Of a stretch of DNA of 64,000 nucleotides, positions 36,129 to 48,338 are shown in pieces (within the stretch, counting starts at the first letter, position 1; every line of letters begins with the position of its first letter). The DNA is from Escarpia spicata (lineage: Eukaryota; Annelida; Polychaeta; Sabellida; Siboglinidae). Below the pieces are notes generated by a model. It worked only from the letters and a program-made list of their open reading frames with translations, did not search any database and was not told the origin of the DNA. Location of the stretch: positions 44,888,842 to 44,952,841 of the forward strand of contig OZ023214.1 of assembly GCA_963995525.1 (NCBI GenBank). Reading direction: 5' to 3'. Both the position numbers and the translations under genes were made by a program.

Positions 36129-37340
36129 TTAAAAAAAAACGTGTTGAGATGGGTTTATCAAGTTTTGTTTAACAAGAAAATCCACCATGTGATCTTTAAT
36201 TAGTCTTTCTAATAATTTACAAATCACTGATGTTAAACTCACTGGTCTATAGTTCTCTGACTTGTTTATCGAACCTTTTTTGAATAACGGTATAATGTTT
36301 GCTTCTTTCCATTCTAAAGGAACCACTCCTTCTTCTAATGACAAGTTGAAAACTGTTGCAAGTGGTATGCTAATTTGTTCTACAATTTCCAATAGTAGTT
36401 TGGGTGGAATACCATCCACTCCAGGTGATTTATTATCCTTCATAGCCCTTATTTTCTTAGCTACCATTTCCGGGGTTACAATTAATTGTCCTAAATAGTC
36501 TGAATCTGCCCCCTTGAACTTAGCCTCTGGTATTGGCAGTGAACTAATATCTTCCCTGGTAAACACTGAACTAAAGTACTCATTCAGGTCTTCTGCCATT
36601 ATGAATCCCTCTGATATTATATTTCCAGCACTAACTTCTAGAGGACCGACCTTATCTTGAACTTTCTGTTTGCTTCGAACATACGCATAAAAACTCTTGC
36701 TGTCATGTTTTATATTACTAGCTAATTGTTGTTCATAGCTTCTCTTTGAATTTCTAATTTCAGCTGTAGCTTGGTTAAGTGCTTCTTTATAATTGTTGTA
36801 GTCTTCATCATTTCCAGTACATATATATGACTTCCACATCATTTGGTTATACTTAATTTTTCTAATGGCTTCTTTCGATAAGTGTTTCTTTTTGGACCGT
36901 TTTCCTTGTTTTTTGAAGGATACAAATTTATCGATTATGCACTTAATTTCACTCTTTAATATATTCCAGCATTCTGTTGCCGTCTTATTTTTCAGTGTCT
37001 TATTCCAGTCTATCTTTGCTAAATATTTCCTCATGTCCTTATACCTTCCTTTGTGGAAATTTCTCCTATACTGCTTTTTGCTATTCCTTTCTGATTTTAC
37101 TTTGATGGTAAAATGTATCTGGTTGTGATCGCTACTCCCCAGTGGCTCACATATCTTGACATTGTCAACTAATTCATTCTGTGAGGACAAAACTATGTCT
37201 AACACATTCTCACCTCTGGTTGGTTCTAGCACATGTTGAGAAAGGAATGTATCTTGAACTAAAACTAAAAACTTGTGGTCCTCTCTCCACATACTCTGTA
37301 GAGATTTCCATTGTATATGCCCATGGTTAAAATCCCCCAT
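36129..37340 (-). pseudogene. LINE reverse transcriptase, endonuclease end to RT palm (open segment)
   Basis: This 403-codon open segment of the LINE ORF2 covers the endonuclease catalytic MGDFNHGHIQW, the linker (SKKQYRRNF.., KSFYAYVRSKQ) and the first RT blocks (DNKSPGVDGIPPKLLLEIVE, EWKEANIIPLFKKGS, NYRPVSLTSVICKLLERLI). One stop (TAA near 36130, in ..QHVFF-stop-ARSCLTN) separates it from the catalytic FADD segment. Upstream, a stop and shift near 37450 separates it from the endonuclease start at 37452-37868. Confidence 0.85.
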
Positions 37341-38309
37341 AATAATACAGTCCCGTTTGCTTACTTCCCTTATAGCGTTTTGTATTTTTTCATTCTCTTC
37401 TATGCTTATGTTTGGACTTCGATAAACTAACCCAACTGTTAACGTTGAGTTTCATGTAACTATGTTACACCAAACAGCTTCTTCGCAATCTGCTTCTCTT
37501 TCTAATTTTATTTCATAAGCCTGAATAGATTCTTTAATATATAAAATAACTCCACCTCCTTTTCTTCCTATTCTATCTTTTCTAAACATTACATATCCTG
37601 TCAGTCCCAATTCAGCATCTGATATATCGGTGGTGGTCCAGGATTCGGTTATACCTATTATATGAGGGTCAATATCTTCTGCCATAATGTTTAGTTCATT
37701 TCTTTTGTTTACTATACTCCTTGCATTTAAACAAACACATTTATATCCAGCTTCAGAAGAGTTTTCCAGACTGTTATTTGTTGATTTATTTGTGCTGTCT
37801 TTATCTATGCCTCCATTTTCAGGCTTTTCTGTAAGTCCCCCCTGCGAATCTAGTTTAAATAGATGCAACCTGTCCCACTGTCAACAGATTGCAGCAGATT
37901 CTCTGAGAAAACTGCTGCCCCCTTTCCACTAAGATGGAGGCCATCTCTCATGTACATATCTTCCCTCCCAACAAAGTATCCCCATAAATCTGTGAATCCC
38001 ACCCCTCTTCTTCACACATCTGCCATCCTCTTGCAGTTTCTATACGTTGCCCCCCTTCCTCCCATTACTGGCAAAATTCCTGACAAAATAACCTTTTCGA
38101 CTCTCGTCTTCTTTAGCTTCCTCACTAACTGTCTATACTTCTGTACTATCGCAGTTGTTCCCTCCCTGTCTGCATTATTTGTTCCTACATGTACCAGTAT
38201 AGACCCCCCCCTTGCCATGTCCCAATACCTTCTCTACCCTGTCCGTTACATGTTCAATCCTAGTAAACAAGCAACGATGTCCTTCCCCTCGCTCAGTGTC
38301 TTAATTAAT

Positions 38310-39170
38310 TAATAAGATTATGTTCAATCTAACTACCCACAAAGTTACCACTTAAATCTTAATTAAACACAGCGGGAAATGTTCTCGAGCATTAATTTCG
38401 TGTTCGCGATATCCACGTTTTCACAAAATAGTCACAAACAGTTGTTATGCAGAAACACTCAACGTCCTTGTGATATAGTATCATCCCATGCCACGTGTTA
38501 CCGTTTAGTAGAGTAAACCGACGAACAGAAATAATAGGCCTATGTTCCTTACAAAGGTTAGAACTTTAAAAAGAAATCCACAAACATGCAGAATTTCTAC
38601 CAGAATGAGTCCTCATCATTTGTATCTGCGCACAATCCAATGCGAGACAGCTATTTAATTTTCAGCAACGCTCAACGAATGAGGTAGCTAGCCTACTGTG
38701 CAGAAAGTGTCAACAGAGGCATCCACTTAGCGCGCACATTAATCCAAAACGAGACCGACCGCAAATTTATCTTCGGTACGTAATTTGGTTACAAAATTTC
38801 GCAAAAGGAATTGAGTTTGGGAAAATATGTTAAAGCAATGCCTGACACTCGCGATGCACTTTTGATTTAGTAACCGGTCGTGTGCGATTGGTCCGTTTAT
38901 GACGGAACCAGTTGGTTAATTACGTCACAATACAGATGTCGCCTACAAAATGGCGCGTGTGTTGACTTCGGCAACTATCTTTACGTCATCGCTGTTGTAC
39001 TACTATTGGTTTTATATCTCTTAAACCATACGTACGTTATTTTTCAGTAAACCATTACCCTCTTAATTGCGATGCTGATGTCAGTTGTGATAATTCTGTA
39101 TTAGTGAAAAGTACAAATTCGTTGTGATACCAGCCTCGTTTTCGATTTGAACGTCTGTGCTAAGTGCTGC
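38310..39170. other. Intergenic; promoter-like patch near 38.9 kb
   Basis: Between 38888 and 38965 lie a CCAAT-type GATTGG, a CRE-like TTACGTCA and a YY1-like AAAATGGCGCG. An ATG in the last site opens only 24 codons. This could be a fragment of a TATA-less promoter; no transcript can be shown. The remainder shows nothing. Confidence 0.3.
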
Positions 39171-39189
39171 CGACTATCGGCAATAGTTG

Positions 39190-39660
39190 CACGGTTCATC
39201 ATTGGGCGATGGAGACATTGGCGGTAACGGAACAACAACAACAACAACAACAACAACAGAAGCTGCGAGTTTGCGAGAACAACTGGAGTCGGAGAATAAC
39301 AAAAACAAACAGGATGGGTTGACCTTTGGGAAGAGACCTGGATGCAGTCCAGTATAACATGGAGACTGGTAAAAGCCGGATGATGTGGGCAGGCGACTTG
39401 ATAGGAACGGATGCGGGCAGTCTACCGAAGCGAGCAGAGGCAAAGAAAAAGACCACAGCTAATATGGGAGGACTGCGTTGATCAAGAGCGATTTGAGAAA
39501 TCCGTGGGAAGTTTAAAATTGGAGAGAGGGTGATGGTGATAAAAAAGCAATGACTGACAGAACGGAAAGAGTTGTATAAAGATACAGGGCTGGAATTCCA
39601 CCCTAGTAAAACAGGGAACAAGGAGGAAGAACAAGATCACCTCACCTATAAAATTATAGT
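39190..39660 (+). other. Possible decayed coding segment with (CAA)n
   Basis: A (CAACAA)n run at 39231-39257 is followed by plus-strand sequence that reads as EAASLREQLESENNKNKQDG and similar patches before stops and shifts. It may be a processed or decayed gene; the family is not recognised. Confidence 0.25.
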
Positions 39661-40181
39661 CAGCAAGGATAACTTATTTATACTGTACATTGTTTCCCAT
39701 TCAAATGCCAGATTTATCTACCATATTGTCTTGTAGATATTGAAACCAGCTCATCTCCAAATTCAGTTGTCTGTTTATTCGAAAAACGTTTCCTATTTCG
39801 TTTTGCATTCGAATTGAAGTATTATTTTCCGTTGGTTTTATCTCGTTTGGTAGCTTGCTATGCGTTGTTGTTACAGACATATATCCATGCTATGTTGAAT
39901 AGTCGCATGCAAGCACATTCCCAAGCTTTTGTATGTAATAATAGTATGTATGTATGTATGTATCAAAACATTACGTGTTCAGAAGAACATTTTTAAATGT
40001 TCCAAAAGTACGTTTTTATCATACATTGCACCATACATGGAAATATCTACCCAGTTTGTACCTATGACGTTCCCCGCTGACATTTTTGTTAAAAGAAATA
40101 TGCTACTTCTAGAACTTGGCAAAATGCACAAAGTGCGATCAACAAATAGTAAAGCAAACATAAAAAATATATTATAATGCA

Positions 40182-40470
40182 CAGGCGTGTCTAAAGGGGG
40201 CCTGGAGGCACGTGCCCCCCTAGACCATTGGTAATGTGCCCCCGTTGATGTTACAATAAGCAAAAATTACGGCGACGCGGCGGCTAAAATTGTTTATTTT
40301 TCAACAGGCCCCTCTCCTCGTCTTCAGATGTCATCAGTCGAGCCGAGGCCGAGCCAGCGGAAGCTAAAGTTATGGCGGCGCGGGAGCTAAACATTTGTAC
40401 ACCATTTGGTTCGGCCGCCAGTGAAGGTTTTAGTGCCCCCCATAGACTACACTGTCTGGACACGCCCCTG
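40182..40470. mobile_element. hAT-like MITE, 289 bp
   Basis: The inverted ends are CAGGCGTGTCTAAAGGGGGC and, read from the other side, CAGGGGCGTGTCCAGACAG. The CAGGGGCGTG-type terminus is characteristic of hAT elements. There is no transposase frame inside. Flanks (ATAATGCA and TAATATGG) are similar but not an exact 8-bp duplication. Confidence 0.65.
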
Positions 40471-40499
40471 TAATATGGTTCAACCTAGGGGGCGCTGAC

Positions 40500-41480
40500 C
40501 TTTTGAGCGACAATGTGTCTTGTTGATAAGAGACCTACACTGATATACGCCCACATATATTGGGTATGGATTACATTACTATTGCGGTGTGAAATTTTGT
40601 CGATCAAATATTCCCTCATGCAGTTGTAACTTTTAAACATTTGCCACATTTGTGTCTAGAATTACAACACAATATACGTTGGAATGTCTGAATCACGTGC
40701 TCGGCATCCAGTGTTTATGATTTGACGGAGCTTTCGCCTGGTAACAGGTCATCTGATGGATAGGCCATTTATCATATGGAGTATAAAGATATTTTCACAG
40801 ACTTCACAGCTAGATGGAATTACAAAAAAATTTAGACGTGCCTTATTTAAAGGATCCAAAATAAAGCATTAGCTAAAATCCTTTTTCCATGTGTACACAA
40901 AGTTTAACATTGTATGTAACATTTGACAACATTAAACAAATACAGAAAAATACAATTGTAGCATAAATTCTATTTTAAGCCCGTCTGTGAAGCGATTCCC
41001 GCGGAAAATTAAATTTTAATGAGCTAGGCGATCACGTGGTATCGTGACGTCACTTATGACACACACTCGCATCAGGCCGACTCTTTCCATACATTCAGAG
41101 CATGTTTACAAGTATAGCTTTTGGGTCGGAACGAGCGTCAGAATGAGTTATTGTGCAATATTCCGACGTAATGCAAACACTAGTCATCATAGAGGAACAA
41201 GCAGTTATCTTACGGTTCCACATGAATCGAATTTTATTCAAAACAACGAATGCGAATGCGCCTACAAGTCGACTAGGTTTCGCCGAGCTTGGGCTCGTTT
41301 TCAGAATAATTATATCGAATGCAACCAACGGGAGATAATCTACACCAATAAACATACATAGCAAACATATATTGTATCCAGCTACAGAAAGTAACGTGTA
41401 TAATCTCATAATATCACTAGAATATCGATATATGAAGCAGGAGTTGTACAATTTATTATAACAACTTAAATCAGTCAGTG
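40500..41480. other. Stretch without a recognisable gene
   Basis: A perfect CRE (TGACGTCA) sits at about 41045, ahead of a plus-strand open frame (41044-41361) with no recognisable domain. Nothing else is supported. Confidence 0.35.
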
Positions 41481-41493
41481 AATTTCTGTTGGT

Positions 41494-41572
41494 GCCGCTA
41501 GCTCAGTTGGTAGACGCGTTGGTTTCTTGCCATTTATTTTACAATCGGGCGACGCCAGTTCAATCCTGACAG
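41494..41572 (+). mobile_element. tRNA-like SINE head, isolated
   Basis: An A-box CTAGCTCAGTTGGTAGA and, about 50 bases later, a B-box-like CAGTTCAATCC lie in a tRNA-like order (GCCGCTAGC..). The anticodon arm is disrupted and the acceptor stem does not close, so it is not a functional tRNA gene. No SINE body was matched. Confidence 0.5.
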
Positions 41573-42134
41573 CATGTAAACCATTGATTTTCTTTACACT
41601 TTTTGGTTTATGTTTTCACAAAGTAATAGAAACCAAATCATTTAGTATACAATGATGCACTGTTTATAAATATTTTTTGTAGTAATTATTTATTCGCCAC
41701 AAAAATGAAAATATGGTCATTATATATAACGATGCTTCTAAATTTTATTTATCTCGTCACATCTCGGCATCCCGAAAAGCGCGCCAAAAATATGCATATT
41801 CGAAAATGTCCGGATGCACAGCATAAAATGTGGAATTTCTAATTCATTGAATTTTTTTAATTTGTGTGGCTTGGTGGACGTGGAAATAGATAGCAGGATG
41901 TAATATAACATGCATTCAAGCAATATATGTTTTTATTCCCTTTAATGTAAGTGAAAATGCCATGTGTGCGTCAAACTCTGTAACGAAGTGTACCGCAGAG
42001 TCCGCAAAGAAAGAAACGATGATGATTATTCACTGCGCTCTACGTCTATCATTATTCACAGTCAGCAGATTTAATGAGCTCAATACTATAATTTGTCACG
42101 GTATGGGAAAACAAACACATCACGTAAGGTGGGT

Positions 42135-42158
42135 GTACGACTAATTAATTAGTCGTAC
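42135..42158. repeat. Perfect 24-bp palindrome
   Basis: The half-site GTACGACTAATT is followed immediately by its exact reverse complement. It has no spacer and the flanks do not extend it. Confidence 0.95.
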
Positions 42159-42726
42159 GGTTAATTGGGTTATTTGGACAATATTTTACAAAATACGTCA
42201 AACTCACGAGAGAACAAACTTAGCGTGCCGTCTATGATATGTCCACCAGTACAGTACAACGTACCATTGTGAAAAAAATCAGATGGAACAGTACCAAACA
42301 AGTCAATATATCGTCGATTATGCACAGAGACCCCGTTAAAAACAGCTAATTTAGGCGTACTTAAACCACATTTGTAGTTCTAAGCAAGATTATTAAAAAT
42401 TCCTTTAGACTGTTCTCCATGTAAGAATAATCAAATAATATATATATTATATATATAATAATAAATGTATTTTTTTCGATTTATTTTTAAAAAAAGACTG
42501 CGAACTAACTTTGTTATACATGATAGTTGCTGCAAATACTTTGTTTATGTGTTCGAAATAAAAAATTGACGTTGATCAGCCAAAGGAAACTCTTGTACAC
42601 GCAAGATGTCTAGATGCATGCGTACCTAGAATTGAAGTCGAGGTTAGACCGGTTGATGTTGACGGCGATGTCGAATGAGTTTAAAATCAATCGGCATACA
42701 CTCTTAGTTATATAATATTATCACAC

Positions 42727-42972
42727 CTAGTCGTGCTTTAACATATTCACATTCTTCATTGGTCATACATATATCTGCAAACGTTGAAGTAAACTGTGGG
42801 ACCATGTTGTAATCGTAGGGATATATTGCTGAACCCGGCAAGTCTCCGCACCCGGCAAATCGCGCCGCTGATGCTCCAAAATGCTCCGTTTCCAGGTCGG
42901 TTTGGCCGAATATTACTTCCTTGGTGCATAGATATATGCAAAAAAAATCGTCTTTAGACAAGCAGCCAGCGT
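42727..42972 (-). CDS. Possible cysteine-rich extracellular module exon
   Basis: An 81-codon open segment reads AGCLSKDDFFCIYLCTKEV.. through ..FAGCGDLPGSAIYPYDYN.. to ..ADICMTNEECEYVKARLG, with six cysteines and no stops. A TTTTCAG acceptor and an AG|GTGTGA donor bound it, and both splice phases are 1. Phase 1-1 exons are typical of shuffled extracellular modules. I do not recognise the domain, and no partner exon or signal peptide is visible nearby. It may be a lone exon of a gene extending elsewhere, or a pseudo-exon. Confidence 0.35.
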
Positions 42973-43330
42973 CTGAAAATTACCACCGCAGACTCTTGCA
43001 GAGCTGGCTGCCGGCGGACACGCGAAATTGATAATCTACAAACTGCTTTTTTTCTTGGAATCCTTCTAGTCAAAGTATATGAAAAATTGCTTCCGAACAC
43101 TTATTGTATATCCAGTAGCACTGCAGTGCATTCAATTTTGGTGTTTTAATGCTTTTTGTCGGTTTTACTGGCTGTGTCGCCTATTGAATTACTGTTTTGC
43201 GGCCGTGCCTGGCATTTCGCGACTCAAACCAGTGGCCGCAGGATAGTAATGGTGGCGCCCGGTGCCGATAATGGCCAAGTTTGAAGAATTATTTAAAATA
43301 TACCGTGGCGCTGTGGTCATCAAATCATGA

Positions 43331-45168
43331 GCCTAGCCTACCAGTGGCGCTGATACAACAAGTAACAGAAGAAACACTACGCTATGAGCCTAGCCCACCA
43401 GTGGCGCTGATACAACAAGTAACACAAGAAACACTACGCTATGAGCCTAGCCTACCAGTGGCGCTGATACAACAAGTAACAGAAGAAACACTACGCTATG
43501 AGCCTAGCCCACCAGTGGCGCTGATACAATAAGTAACAAAGAAACACTACGCTATGAGCCTAACCTACCAGTGGCGCTGATACAACAAGTAACAGAAGTA
43601 ACACTACGCTATGAGCCTAGCCTACCAGTGGCGCTGATACAACAAGTAACAGAAGAAACACTACGCTATGAGCCTAGCCCACCAGTGGCGCTGATACAAC
43701 AAGTAACAAAGAAACACTACGCTATGAGCCTAACCTACCAGTGGCGCTGATACAACAAGTAACAGAAGAAACACTACGCTATGAGCCTAGCCTACCAGTG
43801 GCGCTGATACAACAAGTAACAGAAGAAACACTACGCTATGAGCCTAGCCTACCAGTGGCGCTGATACAACAAGTAACAGAAGAAACACTACGCTATGAGC
43901 CTAGCCCACCAGTGGCGCTGATACAACAAGTAACAGAAGAAACACTACGCTATGAGCCTAACCTACCAGTGGCGCTGATACAACAAGTAACAGAAGAAAC
44001 ACTACGCTATGAGCCTAGCCTACCAGTGGCGCTGATACAACAAGTAACAGAAGAAACACTACGCTATGGGCCTAGCCTACCAGTGGCGCTGATACAACAA
44101 GTAACAGAAGAAACACTACGCTATGGGCCTAACCTACCAGTGGCCCTGATACAACAAGTAACAGAAGAAACACTACGCTATGAGCCTAACCTACCAGTGG
44201 CCCTGATACAACAAGTAACAGAAGAAACACTACGCTATGAGCCTAGCCTACCAGTGGCGCTGATACAACAAGTAACAGAAGAAACACTACGCTATGGGCC
44301 TAACCTACCAGTGGCCCTGATACAACAAGTAACAGAAGAAACACTACGCTATGAGCCTAACCTACCAGTGGCGCTGATACAACAAGTAACAGAAGAAACA
44401 CTACGCTATGGGCCTAGCCTACCAGTGGCGCTGATACAACAAGTAACAGAAGAAACACTACGCTATGAGCCTAGCCTACCAGTGGCGCTGATACAACAAG
44501 TAACAGAAGAAACACTACGCTATGGGCCTAACCTACCAGTGGCGCTGATACAACAAGTAACAGAAGAAACACTACGCTATGGGCCTAACCTACCAGTGGC
44601 CCTGATACAACAAGTAACAGAAGAAACACTACGCTATGGGCCTAACCTACCAGTGGCCCTGATACAACAAGTAACAGAAGAAACACTACGCTATGAGCCT
44701 AACCTACCAGTGGCCCTGATACAACAAGTAACAGAAGAAACACTACGCTATGGGCCTAACCTACCAGTGGCCCTGATACAACAAGTAACAAAGAAACACT
44801 ACGCTATGAGCCTAACCTACCAGTGGCGCTGATACAACAAGTAACAGAAGAAACACTACGCTATGAGCCTAGCCTACCAGTGGCGCTGATACAACAAGTA
44901 ACAGAAGAAACACTACGCTATGAGCCTAGCCTACCAGTGGCGCTGATACAACAAGTAACAAAGAAACACTACGCTATGAGCCTAGCCTACCAGTGGCGCT
45001 GATACAACAAGTAACAGAAGAAACACTACGCTATGAGCCTAGCCTACCAGTGGCGCTGATACAACAAGTAACAAAGAAACACTACGCTATGAGCCTAGCC
45101 TACCAATGGCCCTGATACAACAAGTAACAGAAGAAACACTACGCTATGGGCCTAGCCTACCAGTGGCA
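43331..45168. repeat. 57-bp minisatellite, about 32 units
   Basis: The unit starts GCCTAGCCTACCAGTGGCGC and ends ACACTACGCTATGA. Units vary at a few sites (TATGAG/TATGGG, CTAGCC/CTAACC, GGCGCTG/GGCCCTG). At least five units are 56 bp (AACAAAG instead of AACAGAAG), each shifting frame. The long 19-residue-repeat frame at 43741-44832 exists only because 57 is a multiple of three, so I do not call a protein. Confidence 0.95.
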
Positions 45169-45179
45169 ATTCTCAAGCT

Positions 45180-46290
45180 AGTATACTGTGTACATGCAGG
45201 AATGGGATCAATGTGTCTGTATCGCTTCGTACAAGAAAGAGTGCCTTTTTCATGATTGTATATGTACGTAATTCGTTAGTGATCCAAACACAATCATTTA
45301 ATTTATTAGCCACTGGAATTGTTCATGCATGCACTTGCTTTCGTTAAGTGGTACTGTGACATTTCCATCTACATTTAATCAGACGGATCGATGCACATCG
45401 TGGAGTAGCGCTTATGTATATTCCTGCTTCGTCTGCAATTCACGAAACATGTCATCGATCATCCCAGTTTTAAAAAACGACAATTCATTAGGTGTGTATA
45501 TATTTTAAATGAGAGGATGCGAACACCGGTAAACCTTTTCGGTAAAGGCTAAAATCTTAACGAAGTTTGTGTAAACGATGCAATGCGCTGCTTGTTTGTA
45601 TTACATTCGAGAGACATTAGAGAGACACTTCGACGTCTGTATATATTAATAAACGTGAATTATATTAATTATACACACACGTAGGAAACTATTCCCATTC
45701 AAACGACGATTTTTTGTGTTCTACACTTTCTGTTGGGCCACTGTTCTGACTATGACTTTTAATGGTACAATTTCCTTTCACAAATCATATTTAAATATCA
45801 CGTGATCGACACACGGAGGGTGTCGTAACTGCTCCTGTTCTATGACAAATACAGAACAGTCCTAGTAACCAGCTCGAGGTCACTGGCTGGCTTTGGTCAC
45901 CACAAGGCGCCACATTGATTAGACGAGAGACGTAGGAGTAGCATAGGGCCACAGAGGAGGGGCATGGCGGACCAGTGAGTGGTCACTACACCTACACATG
46001 TCCCAGTTATAGGTAAACAGCAACCACCACATTGTGGTTTTAGGTTGTTTGGTCACAGAGCCTTGTGGTAGTACTCTATGGTGGGTGGGCATCAGGAAGT
46101 AATCTACTTCTCTGACAACACACATCAATGTGTGAAACGGCCATACATGTAGGATATATGCTGATTTCGTTGAGTGTCGCAAGTAATGCAAAAGCCTCCA
46201 GGTATTACAATACATATGCATGTAGCGGAAATATTTTTTTATCATGTTAACCCCACCAAGCGAGCAGTCACAATATCATACCCCCAACCG
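45180..46290. other. Stretch without a recognisable gene
   Basis: No element ends, RNA or exon with adequate support were found. It may hold an upstream intron of the membrane-protein gene whose next exon is at 46629. Confidence 0.45.
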
Positions 46291-46307
46291 TGAGAGAGTG
46301 AGTGCGT

Positions 46308-46377
<70 letters not shown>

Positions 46378-46381
46378 CGTG
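46308..46381. repeat. (GT)n microsatellite
   Basis: About 32 GT units are followed by GCGT variants. Confidence 0.95.
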
Positions 46382-46628
46382 CGTGGGTGTGTGTATGTGT
46401 GTGAAATAGAGAGGAGACCGTGTGAGAGCGGGAGGCAGGGTGGCAGGGGGAGGCGGGCAGGTAGAGAGCGAGAGAAACCTGGAAAGAAAACACAAACAGA
46501 CTGAGAGATATATACAGACCGACTGAAAAGAAGACAGGCAGAAAGACAGCCAATCAGATACAAATATATAGAGATGCGACACCGATGTTTCACCACACAG
46601 TATATGACTGAACGACGTTTGTTTTCAG

Positions 46629-46776
46629 ACTTGACGCTGTCTCTGCATTCACTGCCGCGCGTCTACCCGAGTGAGTTCATCATCGTAGCAATTGTCTTAC
46701 TGGCCTGGCTGTGTGCCGTTGGCGTCTTTGTCAACAAATGGGCCAAAATCCAAATTGTTGAACCGTCAGATCACAG
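46629..46776 (+). CDS. Single-pass membrane protein, penultimate exon
   Basis: The exon is bounded by TTTGTTTTCAG and CACAG|GTACGT; entry phase 1, exit phase 2. It encodes LTLSLHSLPRVYPSEF, a hydrophobic segment IIVAIVLLAWLCAVGVF, then VNKWAKIQIVEPSDH: a membrane span with a short basic cytoplasmic start. The exit phase matches the acceptor at 48338 exactly. The span and the 'W..K..EP' juxtamembrane stretch resemble the FNDC4/FNDC5-type membrane tail, but that is a loose likeness and I see no fibronectin III domain in the window; upstream exons must lie 5' and were not found. An alternative is an uncharacterised invertebrate membrane protein. Confidence 0.7.
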
Positions 46777-48338
46777 GTACGTTACTCGTCACATACACAA
46801 TTCCTTTGATAGCATCTTGTACAACTTAGTGATGTTAAATTCTAACTGTGCCCTTATACCTTAAAGGTGAACTGAACTGATTTAGTTTTACACTTAATCA
46901 TACTTAATGATAATGAAACTAACACAGGTAATTATTTCTTTAAAAATATGCAGTTATTCTACCCTAAAAAAGAACTTCGGAATGTACAGAGCCATTTTGT
47001 GAGTTTCCAGATGGTTTCGTACTTTCGGCTCAAGTCCAGCTATTGTTGCTAGCTCTGAACGTTACGTCATTCTCATTGGTCAGAATTCGCATTGTGACGT
47101 TAGTCCGCAAAGCGCTTAGTGTCTTCTAAGATGGATGTGTCCAGGAAGTCGCGGTTTGCCAGTGTCACAAGCAAAGTTATGCACTGACATCCGTCGAGAT
47201 TCGCCTTGCCAACAGTGATGATGAAAGTAATATAATGTGCACTACATTACTCTAGCGGCATGACATCTGCTAGAGCAAACATCCAATAGTTAAATAAAGA
47301 CAAATTATCGCAGCAATATACTTGAAAGTATACTTGGAATTTGTTGAGTAACGATTTTGTTTACCTGTAATGTCAACGATTAGCCCAAAAGAAAATTTGT
47401 GTTACTCAAAACGTCAAAATTTGAGAACGAGTGATACAGTATAATATTATACTTAGTTAACACTACAATTAATAAGCAAAGACGTTGAGTTTGGTCGGAG
47501 GGGTAATTATTGGGATTTCCTGGAATGTGTGGGCGGGCCTGGTACCCACAATCAGAATCGACAAACACAGCAAGTGGGACCGGATTCGGCCAACTGCTTT
47601 GCATCGTGTATGTCTGTATGATATATACGCCTGGGGTAGTGTAGCTGGCGGAAGGTTCCACCGTTGTTTCGAGAGGTTGGTGATAAATCTTCACCGCATA
47701 TGGCTTTATGTACCGTTCTCGCTGGATGAGGATTATAGCAACTAGCTCTCTCTTTTATTCCTGTAAATATGGGTTGGCAATGTGTTACTTCTTGCCGAAT
47801 GTGTACACACTAGCCACAACAGTGTACACTTTATCAGTTTGCTTCATCGAACACTTGAACCATTAGGCACGAAGCATTTCCTGTGCTGTTTCCGCTTCGC
47901 CAACGATGTATGTCAACATGGATATGTCAAGTGTCAAATAGCAACGCATTTGCTGCAGCGATACGTTTACGCTAGGCAACATGTCTGTGGACATAACCGG
48001 TTACGCGCTAGGAAACCATATATGCACATGCATTTGTGTAGGTTTCCCCTGTGGACTGGGATAATATCGGACGGAAATTAATTTCACACTATCACCACTC
48101 ACAAACAGTGGGCTGTAAGGCCTAATAATACGGTGTTTACAGATTATTCTATAAGACTGGATATCAGCATACGTCAACGATCACAATATTGGTAATATGC
48201 AGGCCTGCTAACGTGATGGAGAAATGTACAACCGTTTTAAATGTTCATACAACAAGAAAGTTAATCATGGTTGAATAGAAACTACGTACTGATAGAATTC
48301 GAAACTACGTTCTATTATATATGTTGCTATGTCTCCAG

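Larger units (their letters stand above)
34873..38300 (-). mobile_element. CR1-like LINE, nearly full length
   Basis: On the minus strand the order is as follows. First comes an SGNH/GDSL-type esterase (ILVHVGTNN, ILPVMGGRG, GVGF.DLWGYF, RDGLHLSGKG; about 38240-37880), known from ORF1 of CR1-clade elements. Next is an APE-type endonuclease (LNARSIVNKRNEL, ITESW, GGGVILYI, YRSPNI, MGDFNH; about 37760-37310). The reverse transcriptase follows (SPGVDGIPPKLL, IPLFKKGS, NYRPVSLTSV, FQKAFDKVPH, SGVPQGSVLGPILF, KFADDTKVF; about 36430-35760), then a C-terminal domain and a 3' tail of TCTTGTTAAA units at 34873. Few stops break it (near 37440, 36120 and 35520), so it is fairly young. The 5' start near 38300 is truncated within ORF1. 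Confidence 0.92.

Noticed and set aside
41494..41572. Functional tRNA gene
   Set aside because: A- and B-box-like motifs exist, but the anticodon arm is interrupted and the acceptor stem does not pair.
43741..44832. 363-residue repetitive protein
   Set aside because: The frame is open only because the minisatellite period is 57; 56-bp units break it, and there is no start context, signal or flanking exon.
43331..45168. CRISPR-like array
   Set aside because: Units are contiguous without unique spacers, in an animal genome; the same holds for the 37-, 27- and 22-bp arrays.
47485..48081. Open frames in the intron of the membrane-protein gene
   Set aside because: No domain, no splice fit in phase with the flanking exons, and the direct join of 46776 to 48339 is already in frame.
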